From Candidatus Poribacteria bacterium (GTDB taxonomy: Bacteria > Poribacteria > WGA-4E > WGA-3G): 64,000 nucleotides of DNA. The notes below the pieces were generated by a model. That model saw only the letters and a list, made by a program, of their open reading frames with translations. It was not told the origin of the DNA and searched no databases. Below are positions 32,592 to 41,519 of this stretch, in pieces. The translations under genes were made by a program, and so were the position numbers. Every line of letters starts with the position of its first letter. Within the stretch, counting starts at the first letter, position 1. The stretch spans positions 1-64,000 of the forward strand of contig JAJEJA010000073.1 of the NCBI GenBank assembly GCA_022828145.1, written 5' to 3'.

Positions 32592-33923
32592 ATGGCGACT
32601 TTAGATAAATTGGCATATAACTTGCAGGATGCATTAAGCAGTATTGTTGGTGAGCCAGGTATACTGCCCGATGATCAGGTTACTGGATATGCAGTTGATG
32701 GTATTCTCCCTAAAGCGGTGGTAGTGCCTGGAAACATATCTGAAATGCAAGATGTGCTTCGTATTGCATCCGAAAGGAATGTGTCTGTAATTCCAGCGGG
32801 TTCTGGTTCGAAGCTTGGTCTCGGTAATGTTGTTCCTGAAATAGGCATTGTCATGTCAACAAAACGTCTGAATAAGGTGATTGAATACGAACCTGCCGAC
32901 CTGACAGTGACAGTGGAATCAGGTATTAGATTGTCGGATCTACAGAAGGAATTAGCAGTTCATCGGCAGTATCTTCCGTTGAATCCACCTTACGCTGACA
33001 GGTGTACTATAGGTGGGATTGTCGCTACAAATTCTTTCGGTCCACTTCGGTTGCGGCATGGAACGGCGAGAAACTTGGTTCTGGGTTTGCATGTGATGCT
33101 TGCAAACGGCACTGTCGTCAAGAGTGGTGGTAAGGTTGTGAAGAACGTTGCTGGATACGACCTAAATAAACTCTATATCGGTTCTTATGGTACACTTGGT
33201 ATTATTACTGAGGTATCACTGAAATTATGCCCTTTACCATCACACGAATCAATACTCGCTGCGCAGTATGACACTATAGAGAAGGCAATTCATGCAGGTT
33301 TAAGTATTGTCAGTTCTCAGGTCTTACCTTCTTATGTGATTCTAAAGACTGAAGTCGCTGTTAACGGGTTATCAGAGCAGGACCCGACACTCATGGTTGG
33401 ATTTGGCGGGGAAGCAGAGACAGTCTCTTGGCAGATCGGTTCTACACAATCACAAATGGAACAAAATGGTGCTAAAAGTGTGCATGTAATTGAAGGGGAA
33501 TCTCAAGATAGAATGCGTCATGAGATACAGGAATATTCAGCAGCAGACAAAGTCTGTAATCGGATTATAGTCAGGGTGAACTTAAAACGCACTGACATGT
33601 CCAAATTTGCTGAGGCAGCGCATGAATTGACATCAGACATGATGTTCTATTTAGGTAATGGTGTGGTATATCTGAGGTTACCTGTAACGCATGGTGATGA
33701 TTCTGCCAGAGATGATTTTGAATCCACAGCAGGTATAATAACTAAACTACGTCAGCAGGTGATGGGTATGAAAGGTAATCTTACAATAGAATCTGCCCCA
33801 CCTGAATTGAAGCAACACTTAGATATATGGGGACCTATAGGTAATACGCTTGACTTAATGAAACATATTAAAGCAAAGTTTGACAGTAAATGTATCTTGA
33901 ACGCAGGACGTTTTGTTACTTAA
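32592..33923 (+). CDS. FAD-binding oxidase, glycolate oxidase GlcE-like
   Basis: A 443-residue flavoprotein with a PCMH-type FAD domain (VIPAGSGSKLGLGNV, NPPYADRCTIGGIVATNSFGPLRLRHGTARNLVLG, KNVAGYDLNKLYIGSYGTLGIITEVSLKLCPLP) and the C-terminal cap of the GlcD/GlcE group. Shorter than GlcD and lacking GlcF-type Fe-S motifs, it fits the GlcE subunit of glycolate oxidase; no glcD or glcF is adjacent, so the substrate is open. The ATG at 32592 is preferred; a GTG five codons upstream is possible. Confidence 0.85.
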   Translation: MATLDKLAYNLQDALSSIVGEPGILPDDQVTGYAVDGILPKAVVVPGNISEMQDVLRIASERNVSVIPAGSGSKLGLGNVVPEIGIVMSTKRLNKVIEYEPADLTVTVESGIRLSDLQKELAVHRQYLPLNPPYADRCTIGGIVATNSFGPLRLRHGTARNLVLGLHVMLANGTVVKSGGKVVKNVAGYDLNKLYIGSYGTLGIITEVSLKLCPLPSHESILAAQYDTIEKAIHAGLSIVSSQVLPSYVILKTEVAVNGLSEQDPTLMVGFGGEAETVSWQIGSTQSQMEQNGAKSVHVIEGESQDRMRHEIQEYSAADKVCNRIIVRVNLKRTDMSKFAEAAHELTSDMMFYLGNGVVYLRLPVTHGDDSARDDFESTAGIITKLRQQVMGMKGNLTIESAPPELKQHLDIWGPIGNTLDLMKHIKAKFDSKCILNAGRFVT

Positions 33924-33935
33924 TAAATGTTCTAC

Positions 33936-34128
33936 GAAGATGCACAATCTAACAGAATGTGCTACAAAAGATGCACAATCTAACAGAATGTGCTACGAAG
34001 ATGCACAATCTAACAGAATGTGCTACAAAAGATGCACAATCTAACAGAATGTGCTACAAAAGATGCACAATCTAACAGAATGTGCTACAAAAGATGCACA
34101 ATCTAACAGAATGATGCTCAAAGATGCA
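33936..34128. repeat. Tandem array of six family B repeats
   Basis: Six nearly perfect head-to-tail units of 29-30 bp, each AAAGATGCACAATCTAACAG followed by AATGTGCTAC; the last is degenerate and ends ATGATGCTC. Units are contiguous with no unique spacers. The array lies directly after the GlcE-like gene and before the PorX-like gene. Confidence 0.9.
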
Positions 34129-34213
34129 CCTACGGGGGAGTGTGTAAGTTCTAAAAGGATTAGTTGACTCCTGACCATCATGCAAACAGGCATTGAAAGA
34201 AAAGGGGGATAAC

Positions 34214-35836
34214 ATGGAAAATACAATTAGGAGGATTATTTGGATAAATTCTGAACTGAGCGAACCAATTATGAATACTGAATTGAAACCGTATGTCCGA
34301 CTGTTAGAGCTTAACGGCTATGATGTAACATTCAGTAGTAGCAATGATGATGCTATTGTTCTGCTCAAAAATAAAAGATTTGATGCGGTTTTGGTTAATT
34401 ATTTAGATTTATCAACCAGAGATTATAGAACCGTGGCGCGTATCCGAAGAGAGGACCCGCATATTCCAATCGTTTTACTTACTGACACAGATGACGATGA
34501 GATACAGGAAGTGGTCAGTCTATATAATATAAGCGATGTGATGATTATGCCAACAAATCCCAGACAGGTGGTTTCATCAATTGGGTTCTTGCTGGATAAG
34601 CAGCAGATGCGTGATAAGTATACACCGCAGGCTTATGTGAAGAATTTTAATAAGCAATACGGCAAACATGAGAGCAAACATGACAGGCAAGAACTGAATT
34701 CGGAGGGCGTTAACGATGAAAAAGATTGGCAGATATGGATAGATACATACCTTAGCTTCGTTGAATGGGATTTCAGGTTTGATTCCTTATCTGTTGTTGA
34801 TGAACTTAAAACTATCCATGAATCCGAAAAACGTGAGGCGAATGCTGCGTTTGCGGACTATATACAAAATACCTATAGTTCATGGTTAGAGAGTCAAGAT
34901 TCACCGCCATTATCTGTGGATGTATTTCACAAGTTTGTGATCCCTGAAATTCAGGTTGGTAAGTCAGTATTGTTTGTCGTGATGGATTGTATGCGGGTGG
35001 ACCATTGGTTCAAGATTGAACAGCTGCTGTATCCTGATTTCCACATGACGAAACACTATTATTTTTCAATTCTGCCGACAACTACCCGTTATGCTCGTAA
35101 TGCCATTTTTAGCGGCCTGTTTCCACTTGAACTTGCTGAGAGATATCCCCATCTATATGCTGAACCAGAAGAGGGAACCACAAGTGTTAACAAATATGAG
35201 AAAGAGCTCATGCGGTTACAGTTTGAGCGGAATGGTCTCACTCTCAAGCCATTTCCATACTATTTCAAGATTTTTGATGAGCATGGAGAAATCCAGTATC
35301 TGGATTGGTTGACAGATGTGAATCAAATTAGTTTTACTGCGATAGTTGTAGACTTTTTGGATATGCTGACACATCAACGTAGTGAAATATCACTCTTCAA
35401 GCAACTCATACCGAATGAGGAAGCGTTTAGGATGGTCATTGAAACATGGTTCAAGAATTCGAGACTCTATAAGATTTTTAAACTCGCAGCTGAACGTGGA
35501 CTTACCATCATCGTAACATCAGATCACGGTTCTGTGCTTTGTAAGAATGGTGTAAAAGTATCAAGTCCTCATGATCTATCAAGCGGTCTTCGTGTAAAAG
35601 AGGGCATGGAGATAAGTTGTTCCTCAGAAGCAGGTTTCCTTATTGACAATCCAGCAGCTTACGGTTTACCCAATAATGGAGGAGAAACGAACTACATTCT
35701 TGCTAAAGAGGATTATTATTTCCTTTATGAGAATCAGTATAGCACGTTTAGAAATGTGTTTGATGGAAGTTTTCAACACGGTGGCATCACCTTTGAGGAG
35801 ATGATACTGCCATGCGTTATACTTGAACCCAAATAG
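34214..35836 (+). CDS. PorX-like protein: degenerate receiver plus PglZ (phosphatase-superfamily) domain
   Basis: A 540-residue protein from the ATG at 34214 (GGGGG upstream). Residues 1-125 have the receiver fold, but the acidic pair is N12-S13, the phosphoacceptor position is N62 (VLVNYLDLS against the usual VFLDENMPG), and the conserved Lys is M112 (VMIMPTNP). Residues about 240-540 are a PglZ domain with metal-site residues in VLFVVMDCMRVDHW, LPTTTRYARNAIFSGLFPLE, IIVTSDHGSVL and FQHGGITFEEM, all kept. Receiver-PglZ is the architecture of PorX, a regulator of type IX secretion in Bacteroidota with phosphodiesterase activity (family knowledge). Here phosphorylation seems impossible, while the hydrolase looks intact. 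Confidence 0.85.
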   Translation: MENTIRRIIWINSELSEPIMNTELKPYVRLLELNGYDVTFSSSNDDAIVLLKNKRFDAVLVNYLDLSTRDYRTVARIRREDPHIPIVLLTDTDDDEIQEVVSLYNISDVMIMPTNPRQVVSSIGFLLDKQQMRDKYTPQAYVKNFNKQYGKHESKHDRQELNSEGVNDEKDWQIWIDTYLSFVEWDFRFDSLSVVDELKTIHESEKREANAAFADYIQNTYSSWLESQDSPPLSVDVFHKFVIPEIQVGKSVLFVVMDCMRVDHWFKIEQLLYPDFHMTKHYYFSILPTTTRYARNAIFSGLFPLELAERYPHLYAEPEEGTTSVNKYEKELMRLQFERNGLTLKPFPYYFKIFDEHGEIQYLDWLTDVNQISFTAIVVDFLDMLTHQRSEISLFKQLIPNEEAFRMVIETWFKNSRLYKIFKLAAERGLTIIVTSDHGSVLCKNGVKVSSPHDLSSGLRVKEGMEISCSSEAGFLIDNPAAYGLPNNGGETNYILAKEDYYFLYENQYSTFRNVFDGSFQHGGITFEEMILPCVILEPK

Positions 35837-35885
35837 AATAAAACTGCATTGTTTCAGAACAACCATTTCTCATGGAGAATCATAA

Positions 35886-37772
35886 ATGTTGACATACAAC
35901 AAGGCTATATGTTTATTTATATTGTCGTTAACCCTATTTCTAATAGTCACACCGATAAGTTTATATGCCCAGTTTGAAGACTTTGCCTTAAATGAAAAAC
36001 TTACTGATAACCTTAATGACGAAAAGGTCAGTGCTAAGGGATATATTAATCTTGACGGGGTTCAACCCGGGAGCCAATTCCAAATTGCCATTGTCGTTGA
36101 CATTGCTAAAGGATGGCATATTAACGCGTATCCTGCGGGGGAATCACTTTCTCCAACTGAGATAGTATTGCCTCAAGCACCCAACATCAGTTTCGGTGAG
36201 GTGGTGTATCCCACGGGGGACATGCTTGAGATTGCATTACTTGGTGAAGTTTCAGTCTACCACGATACAATTGCAATCGGTATTCCTGCAACTTTATCCC
36301 AAGATGCTCCCATTGAACAGATGACATTGGATTTCGTGTTGAATTATCAAGCATGTAGTGATGAACAGTGTCTATTACCTGAAACCCTTGATATATCTGT
36401 ACCCATTAATGTTGTGAGTATTGAAGAAACAGTGCAACTAATCAACGATGATATATTTTCCGGTATTACTTTTACAATGACGACAGATGTCGATGACGAG
36501 AGTCAAGGGGGCATTGCTGGTGCACTTTCAGGTGGCAAATTGTGGTTAGCATTTCTATTGATTTTTGTTGGAGGGATTGTAACAAGTTTGACGCCGTGTG
36601 TTTATCCATTAATTCCGATAACAGTATCGGTTTTTGGCGCGGGTGAATCTACGGGTATCTTTAGGTCATTTCTATTATCGCTTGTTTATGTGTTTGGGAT
36701 CGTAGTTACCTATTCCATATTAGGCGTTGCAGTGGCATCAACGGGCGCGGTATTTGGTCAAGTGATGTCGAATCCCTACGTGATTGGTTTTATTAGTGTG
36801 ATTCTTGTCGCGTTGGGTCTATCCATGTTTGGTGTTTTTGAAATTCAGCTCCCATCTTCCGTTCAGAATAGGTTAAATACAGTGGGAGGTACCGGTTTCT
36901 TTGGTGCGTTTGGCATGGGAACAGTTGCAGGCGTGATTGCAGCCCCTTGTACGGGTCCCGCATTGGCAGCTGTGTTGGCATATATTGCTACGACGCAGAG
37001 TCTTTTTCTCGGTTTCTGGTTGATGTTTACGTATGCCTTTGGTATGGGATTACTGTTTATCTGCATCGGTACGTTTTCCAGTACCCTTTCTGCACTGCCG
37101 CGTTCAGGTGGCTGGATGTATGTTTTGGAGAATATCTTTGGTATAGCAATTATAACGGTAGCACTGTTTTTCCTTAAGGACTTAGATTTCTTTGCTCCTA
37201 TCAAGAATTTGCTTCAGAATTCACTGCCGTATTTTGCGATTGCAGGGGTGTTAATCCTCATAGGCATCTGGTTGGGTAAGATAAAGGAACGATTTAAGGG
37301 AATCTCTTCAAAGATGCAAGTGCGTAAAGCATGCGGTTTGCTGCTTGCTATAGTCGGTGCTTTCATGATTGTTGGTGGACTTTCGCAACCTGTCGCTGGT
37401 CCTCATGTTAATTGGGTCTATGATGAAGCCGCCGCATTAGAAACTGCAGCACAAGAGAACAAGTTAGTCATGCTTGATTTTTATGCGACTTGGTGCGGGG
37501 CATGTAATGAATTGGACCATAAAACCTTTTCAGATCAAAGGGTCGTAGATAGGTTAGAAAGCTATGTTACTGTCAAAATTGACTTTAGTGCTAAAGTTGA
37601 CAAAACACTGAAAGAGAAATACAATGTCCCCGGATTGCCGGTTGTCATTTTTATGGATGGGCAGGGGAATATCTACGAACGTATTGAAAAGTTCGTAAAA
37701 CCAGAAAAGATGCTTGAGATCATTGATAGTGTTGAACGAAAAGCATATACTGACAAGGATGGAACATTGTAG
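35886..37772 (+). CDS. dsbD: Thiol:disulfide interchange protein DsbD
   Basis: 628 residues with the three DsbD parts. A signal peptide and N-terminal beta domain (to about 190) with the Cys pair in QACSDEQCLLPE; an eight-helix membrane domain (about 215-490) with the redox Cys in TPCVYPLIPITVSVFGAG and APCTGPALAAVLAYI; and a C-terminal thioredoxin domain with LDFYATWCGACNELDHKTF (about 535). It moves electrons from cytoplasmic thioredoxin across the membrane to periplasmic disulfide reductases and cytochrome c maturation. Followed at once by a TPR protein gene, as in several cytochrome-maturation loci. Confidence 0.95.
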   Translation: MLTYNKAICLFILSLTLFLIVTPISLYAQFEDFALNEKLTDNLNDEKVSAKGYINLDGVQPGSQFQIAIVVDIAKGWHINAYPAGESLSPTEIVLPQAPNISFGEVVYPTGDMLEIALLGEVSVYHDTIAIGIPATLSQDAPIEQMTLDFVLNYQACSDEQCLLPETLDISVPINVVSIEETVQLINDDIFSGITFTMTTDVDDESQGGIAGALSGGKLWLAFLLIFVGGIVTSLTPCVYPLIPITVSVFGAGESTGIFRSFLLSLVYVFGIVVTYSILGVAVASTGAVFGQVMSNPYVIGFISVILVALGLSMFGVFEIQLPSSVQNRLNTVGGTGFFGAFGMGTVAGVIAAPCTGPALAAVLAYIATTQSLFLGFWLMFTYAFGMGLLFICIGTFSSTLSALPRSGGWMYVLENIFGIAIITVALFFLKDLDFFAPIKNLLQNSLPYFAIAGVLILIGIWLGKIKERFKGISSKMQVRKACGLLLAIVGAFMIVGGLSQPVAGPHVNWVYDEAAALETAAQENKLVMLDFYATWCGACNELDHKTFSDQRVVDRLESYVTVKIDFSAKVDKTLKEKYNVPGLPVVIFMDGQGNIYERIEKFVKPEKMLEIIDSVERKAYTDKDGTL

Positions 37773-37781
37773 GTGAACACC

Positions 37782-38858
37782 ATGAAGACTGAAAATAGAA
37801 GGTTTTCTATATCAAAAAGATGGTTTCTATATGCCGAGATCATTGCAATAATAGGATTTTTGGTGTTGGCGTTTATTCACACACGACGTGGCGGTGCTAT
37901 TCCAGATAGCCCCCCTGTAACAGAGGCATCAAAACTGATTGAGCAAGCTGATTTAGACTATGAAAACCAGAACCTTGGTAGAGCGATTTATCTCTATTGG
38001 CAAGCATTGCACGCGTTAGAATCTGATAAGTCAGAAGAGAATAAGAGTGAACGGTTACATGTTAACTTGCGTATAGCGGATATCTACTCACAGAGCAATT
38101 GGTTAAAAGATGCAAAATCGCGTTTACAGCATGCATCATACATCCAACCTGATCATGAAGATGTTCTTCTTTGGGGGGGTAAGTTCTATCGTGATGAAGG
38201 AGAATTAGGAGACGCAACCGAACAGTTCCTAAAAGTGTTAGAGCAGAACCCGAATCATCCTGAAGCACTCTATCTGTTAGGGGTTCTCTATCAAGGTAAT
38301 AAGCAGTATGAGGAGGCATCAAAACACTATTTAAGGGCGATAGAAAACGATCCAGATTTTATCAAGATTCCAACAGAAAAAGCACCTATCGGTATACTGG
38401 CACGCCTACAGTTATCACGTACCTACAATAAGATGTTTCAGGGGTATCGCATGCTTGATAGAGAGCTTACCAGTGAAGACATGAAAGAGATTTCCCGTCT
38501 TGAAAATCAATCAATTCTTCTCTTAGAGGAAGCACGCCAGCAAACACCAGATAATCCTGAGATTATTGATGATTTAATTGGTTTACTTTATAGACGTGCC
38601 GAGGCATTGAAGCGCGAGGCTGCAACGCGACCCTACGCTGACGCCATTGAAGTGTATCAACGCATCGTTGAATTAGACTCTAACGAAATTAAAGCATGGC
38701 AAGATATGGCTGAGATATACGAGAGTTTTCTATTTGATAAACAGAAAGCTCTTGAGATGTATCAAAAGGTGTATGAACTCGAACCCCATGCAACTTTTCT
38801 CGCAATTATCCGATCACTTGAAGAAGATATAGCAGCAGAGAACGCTGATATAAAGTGA
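37782..38858 (+). CDS. Membrane-anchored TPR protein
   Basis: A 358-residue protein from the ATG at 37782 (AGGTGA upstream; a GTG at 37773 is possible). One N-terminal membrane segment (WFLYAEIIAIIGFLVLAFI), then TPR repeats from about 45: LDYENQNLGRAIYLYWQALHAL, LHVNLRIADIYSQSNWLKDAKSRL, VLLWGGKFYRDEGELGDATEQFLKVLEQNPNHPEALYLLGVLYQGNKQYEEASKHYLRAI, and ADAIEVYQRIVELDSNEIKAWQDMAEIYES at the end. It starts 9 bases after the dsbD stop codon and is surely cotranscribed. It may be a cytochrome c assembly or envelope scaffold. Confidence 0.85.
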   Translation: MKTENRRFSISKRWFLYAEIIAIIGFLVLAFIHTRRGGAIPDSPPVTEASKLIEQADLDYENQNLGRAIYLYWQALHALESDKSEENKSERLHVNLRIADIYSQSNWLKDAKSRLQHASYIQPDHEDVLLWGGKFYRDEGELGDATEQFLKVLEQNPNHPEALYLLGVLYQGNKQYEEASKHYLRAIENDPDFIKIPTEKAPIGILARLQLSRTYNKMFQGYRMLDRELTSEDMKEISRLENQSILLLEEARQQTPDNPEIIDDLIGLLYRRAEALKREAATRPYADAIEVYQRIVELDSNEIKAWQDMAEIYESFLFDKQKALEMYQKVYELEPHATFLAIIRSLEEDIAAENADIK

Positions 38859-38896
38859 TGGGTTCAATCTGGTAATAGTTTCTGTCTGTTAATAGT

Positions 38897-39020
38897 GGAT
38901 AGTCCAGACTAAACTTATGGGTATCATCAATAGTCGGGAATCGGAGTTCCCTCCTACAGAACTAAGTATTGGTAGGAGCGATCTCCGAATCGCGACCCGC
39001 ATATTTAGTCTGGACAATCC
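38897..39020. repeat. Inverted-repeat element, family D copy 2
   Basis: About 124 bp, GGATAGTCCAGACTAAA to TTTAGTCTGGACAATCC, with the same interior as the copy at 11979-12111 (AGTCGGGAATCGGAGTTCCC and GGTAGGAGCGATCTCCGAAT). Lies between the TPR gene and the tRNAs. Confidence 0.85.
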
Positions 39021-39059
39021 ATAGGTTCTGTTTGGCGCGTGCACTGCCAAAAGGCGAGA

Positions 39060-39131
39060 AGCCGATGAGAGGATTTGAACCTCCGACCTACTGATTACGA
39101 ATCAGTTGCTCTTCCCCTGAGCTACACCGGC
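39060..39131 (-). tRNA. tRNA-Thr (CGT)
   Basis: A complete 72-base cloverleaf: acceptor GCCGGTG/CATCGGC, D arm TAGCTCAG...AGAGCA, anticodon stem ACTGA/TCAGT with loop TTCGTAA (anticodon CGT, Thr ACG codon), and T arm GGAGGTTCAAATCCTCT. The CCA end is not encoded. Confidence 0.95.
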
Positions 39132-39154
39132 TTGAAATGCATTTTAAAATGAAA

Positions 39155-39227
39155 TGCCGAGAGGCAGAATCGAACTGCCGACACATAGATTTTCAGTCTA
39201 CTGCTCTACCGACTGAGCTATCTCGGC
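39155..39227 (-). tRNA. tRNA-Phe (GAA)
   Basis: A complete 73-base cloverleaf: acceptor GCCGAGA/TCTCGGC with discriminator A, D arm TAGCTCAGTCGGTAGAGCA, anticodon loop CTGAAAA (anticodon GAA), T arm GGCAGTTCGATTCTGCC. No encoded CCA. It is upstream of tRNA-Thr on the same strand with a 23-base gap, so they share a transcript. Confidence 0.96.
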
Positions 39228-39239
39228 ATCAGGTAAATT

Positions 39240-39268
39240 ATAATACCATTAACAAAAACAGTTGTCAA
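39240..39268 (-). promoter_or_regulatory. Sigma70 promoter of the tRNA pair
   Basis: Minus strand: TTGACA (39268-39263), 17 bases, TATTAT (39245-39240), 13 bases above the 5' end of tRNA-Phe. Confidence 0.75.
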
Positions 39269-39317
39269 ATAAATTTGATTCAAATGCAACGTCAAATTAT
39301 ATTATTGGCAAATTGTA

Positions 39318-39974
39318 TTATCGACTTCTCACACTGATTTGTTCGAAGGCATCTTTGGATAGATATTTCGCTAACACGTTCCGTATATCCCTTTCCGTGA
39401 GTTGTTGCGGTGTAATTAAAACACATTTGTTTTTCGATCCCTTGCTCCAATATGTTTCAAAATCCTTGTAGGTAAATCTGCGTTTGGAGAGATTGACAGG
39501 ATTCTGAAGGGTTACTTGACTTAAGTGATCATTGTAATCGGACACAGCTATAATTTCATTGGTTTGTGTTTGAAGTTTTATCATTACAATTGGGGTCCAT
39601 CCTTTTGCCAAAAAAGCTTTCAAGATATCTAAGGAACAGTTATTGATGACTGCACTATGCATCGCTGTCTTTTGCGTTGTTGCATAAAAATCATCTATCC
39701 CGCCTGAGCTGTTAGCGCGCGGTGGTTGCTTGAAAGCATTTCTAACATAAGGCATTTTTTCCAAATGAAGGGAGACTGCGTTCGGTAATTTCACTTCGTT
39801 TCGTAAGTCCGTTTTCTTGTGAACGGTAGTCACCGTTTCTGGGATGTCATATTCCCCTTTAGTTGCTGGACCGCAATTAATTGTCAGAAACACAAAAACA
39901 AGCATAGATGAATATAAAGAACATTTTAGTAGTGTTTTAAGAACTTTTCCGAAAAAGAAAATACCTCGTTTCAT
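39318..39974 (-). CDS. Lipoprotein, C39-like peptidase fold
   Basis: A 218-residue protein with an N-terminal hydrophobic segment ending in a lipobox-like LTINC (about 30-34). The body resembles the C39-like double-glycine-peptidase fold: AVINNCSLDILKAFLAKGWTPIVMIKL, then EIIAVSDYNDHLSQVTLQNP and RRFTYKDFETYW, which match the second half of that fold (usually HYVVVxGYDxxxxxVxDP...). The catalytic His is not where expected (AVSDY instead of HxVVVxGY), so it is probably a non-peptidase relative. GGAGGG precedes the ATG. Exact role unknown. Confidence 0.65.
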   Translation of the reverse strand: MKRGIFFFGKVLKTLLKCSLYSSMLVFVFLTINCGPATKGEYDIPETVTTVHKKTDLRNEVKLPNAVSLHLEKMPYVRNAFKQPPRANSSGGIDDFYATTQKTAMHSAVINNCSLDILKAFLAKGWTPIVMIKLQTQTNEIIAVSDYNDHLSQVTLQNPVNLSKRRFTYKDFETYWSKGSKNKCVLITPQQLTERDIRNVLAKYLSKDAFEQISVRSR

Positions 39975-40191
39975 GATTTCCCTCCAAATTTTAGCAAGAG
40001 CGTATTAATATTATCCTCTTACATTGCGTGAATTAATAGTCGTGAACAACTGGCTGAATCCTACAGCATATACCAATTGCGGGATTTAATCTAAATGAAG
40101 ATTGCGTTTTTAATTGGATTCCAGTAGGTGACAAAATGATACTACATGTTAGGATTAATGTCAAGTTGCTTGATACCATCCAAATAATCCT

Positions 40192-40220
40192 TTGACACAG
40201 AATACTTCTGATGCTACACT
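40192..40220 (+). promoter_or_regulatory. Sigma70 promoter upstream of the WD40 lipoprotein gene
   Basis: TTGACA (40192-40197), 17 bases, TACACT (40215-40220), about 120 bases above the start codon. The rest of 39975-40342 holds a partial family D end (GGATAGTCCACG at about 40269) and no gene. Confidence 0.7.
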
Positions 40221-40342
40221 GTTTTCCCAATCAGAGTATAAAACAAGGATACTATCTGATGATTTAGTGGATAGTCCACGTTATAGTAAGGCAGACCAAT
40301 AGTTTGCAGTATCTTGTCTTAATGCATCAAAAGGAGTATATC

Positions 40343-41446
40343 ATGAAAAAAGGTATATTGATTCTGGGCATTCTCCTTACAATTATTATAATTGGTTGTG
40401 GCGGAGATGATGAAACTACCACTGAGCCAGACGACCAGATGGTCACCAGCACAGGTGGTATGAAGACTGACGACATGGATAACCAACCCACAGATGAGGA
40501 CGTTGATGAAGGAACAGAAGAGGTGGTTGAAGAACCTGAGGAGATAGTTCCACCTGAAAGAGAATATTTCACAGGTGAACTTACAGGACATACAGCCAAC
40601 ATCTATAGTGTTGCATTCAGTCTGGAGGGTGATCTACTTGCAAGTGCTAGTTACGACCACACTGCACGTATTTGGGACACGAGCGATGGTAGCGAAATAC
40701 ACGCACTCACAGGACATACGGATCTTGTCAGATGTGTTACGTTCAGTCCAGATGGTACTATGCTCGCAACCGCAAGTTTTGACCAAACCGCACGACTTTG
40801 GGATACAAGCAACGGTTCAGAGATCCGAAGTCTAACAGGACATACAAATTGGGTTGGATATGTTGCATTCAATCCTGATGGAGACATCCTCGCAACTTGC
40901 AGTGCTGACCTATCAATCCGACTGTGGGATCCGAACGACGGTTCCCTGATCCGCACTATCACGGGGCATACGGATGTTGCCAGAAGTCTATCTTTCAGTC
41001 CGGATGGCACCATGCTTGCAAGTTCCAGTTATGACGATACTGTGCGTCTGTGGAAGGTCAGCGATGGCACAGAGGTACGGGTCTTTACTGGACATACGCA
41101 TGATGTCAACTGTGTTGTGTTCAGTCCGGACGGCAACACCCTCGCAAGTGCAAGTTCTGACACCACTATCCGCTTGTGGAACGCAAACGATGGGAATGAG
41201 ATACGAACACTCTCAGGCCATACAGCTCAAGTCATCACCGTTGCGTTCAGTCCGGATGGCAACACCCGCGCAACTGCATGTTGGGATTCTACTGTCCGTC
41301 TATGGGATCCAAATGACGGTTCAGAGATACGCGCCTATACTGGTCATACGACCAACGCCAACGCTGTTGCATTCAGTCCGGATAGTAGAATCGTCGCCAG
41401 TGCCAGTGCTGACCTAAAAATCCACATGTGGACTGCGAGTGAGTAA
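40343..41446 (+). CDS. WD40-repeat lipoprotein
   Basis: A 367-residue protein from the ATG at 40343 (AAAGGAG upstream). Lipoprotein signal ILILGILLTIIIIGC, a long acidic Thr/Glu-rich linker (about 25-75), then exactly seven WD40 repeats of 42 residues, each with TGHT near its start, FSPDG in the middle and IRLWD or similar at the end, enough for one closed beta-propeller. Probably an outer-membrane or cell-surface scaffold. The repeats are nearly identical, which suggests recent expansion. Confidence 0.92.
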   Translation: MKKGILILGILLTIIIIGCGGDDETTTEPDDQMVTSTGGMKTDDMDNQPTDEDVDEGTEEVVEEPEEIVPPEREYFTGELTGHTANIYSVAFSLEGDLLASASYDHTARIWDTSDGSEIHALTGHTDLVRCVTFSPDGTMLATASFDQTARLWDTSNGSEIRSLTGHTNWVGYVAFNPDGDILATCSADLSIRLWDPNDGSLIRTITGHTDVARSLSFSPDGTMLASSSYDDTVRLWKVSDGTEVRVFTGHTHDVNCVVFSPDGNTLASASSDTTIRLWNANDGNEIRTLSGHTAQVITVAFSPDGNTRATACWDSTVRLWDPNDGSEIRAYTGHTTNANAVAFSPDSRIVASASADLKIHMWTASE

Positions 41447-41465
41447 AATTCTTAATCACAAAAAA

Positions 41466-41503
41466 ATGTCTGAACCGGGGTTTGCTTATCTTGGTTCAGA
41501 CAT
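41466..41503. terminator. Bidirectional terminator between two WD40 genes
   Basis: An 11 bp perfect stem ATGTCTGAACC (41466-41476) / GGTTCAGACAT (41493-41503), A run before and T-rich after, between convergent genes ending at 41446 and 41520. Confidence 0.8.
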
Positions 41504-41519
41504 TCTTCTATGTCGGGAC

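Noticed and set aside
33936-34128. Six direct repeats as CRISPR or minisatellite-coding region
   Set aside because: The units are contiguous without spacers and have stops in all frames; no cas genes.
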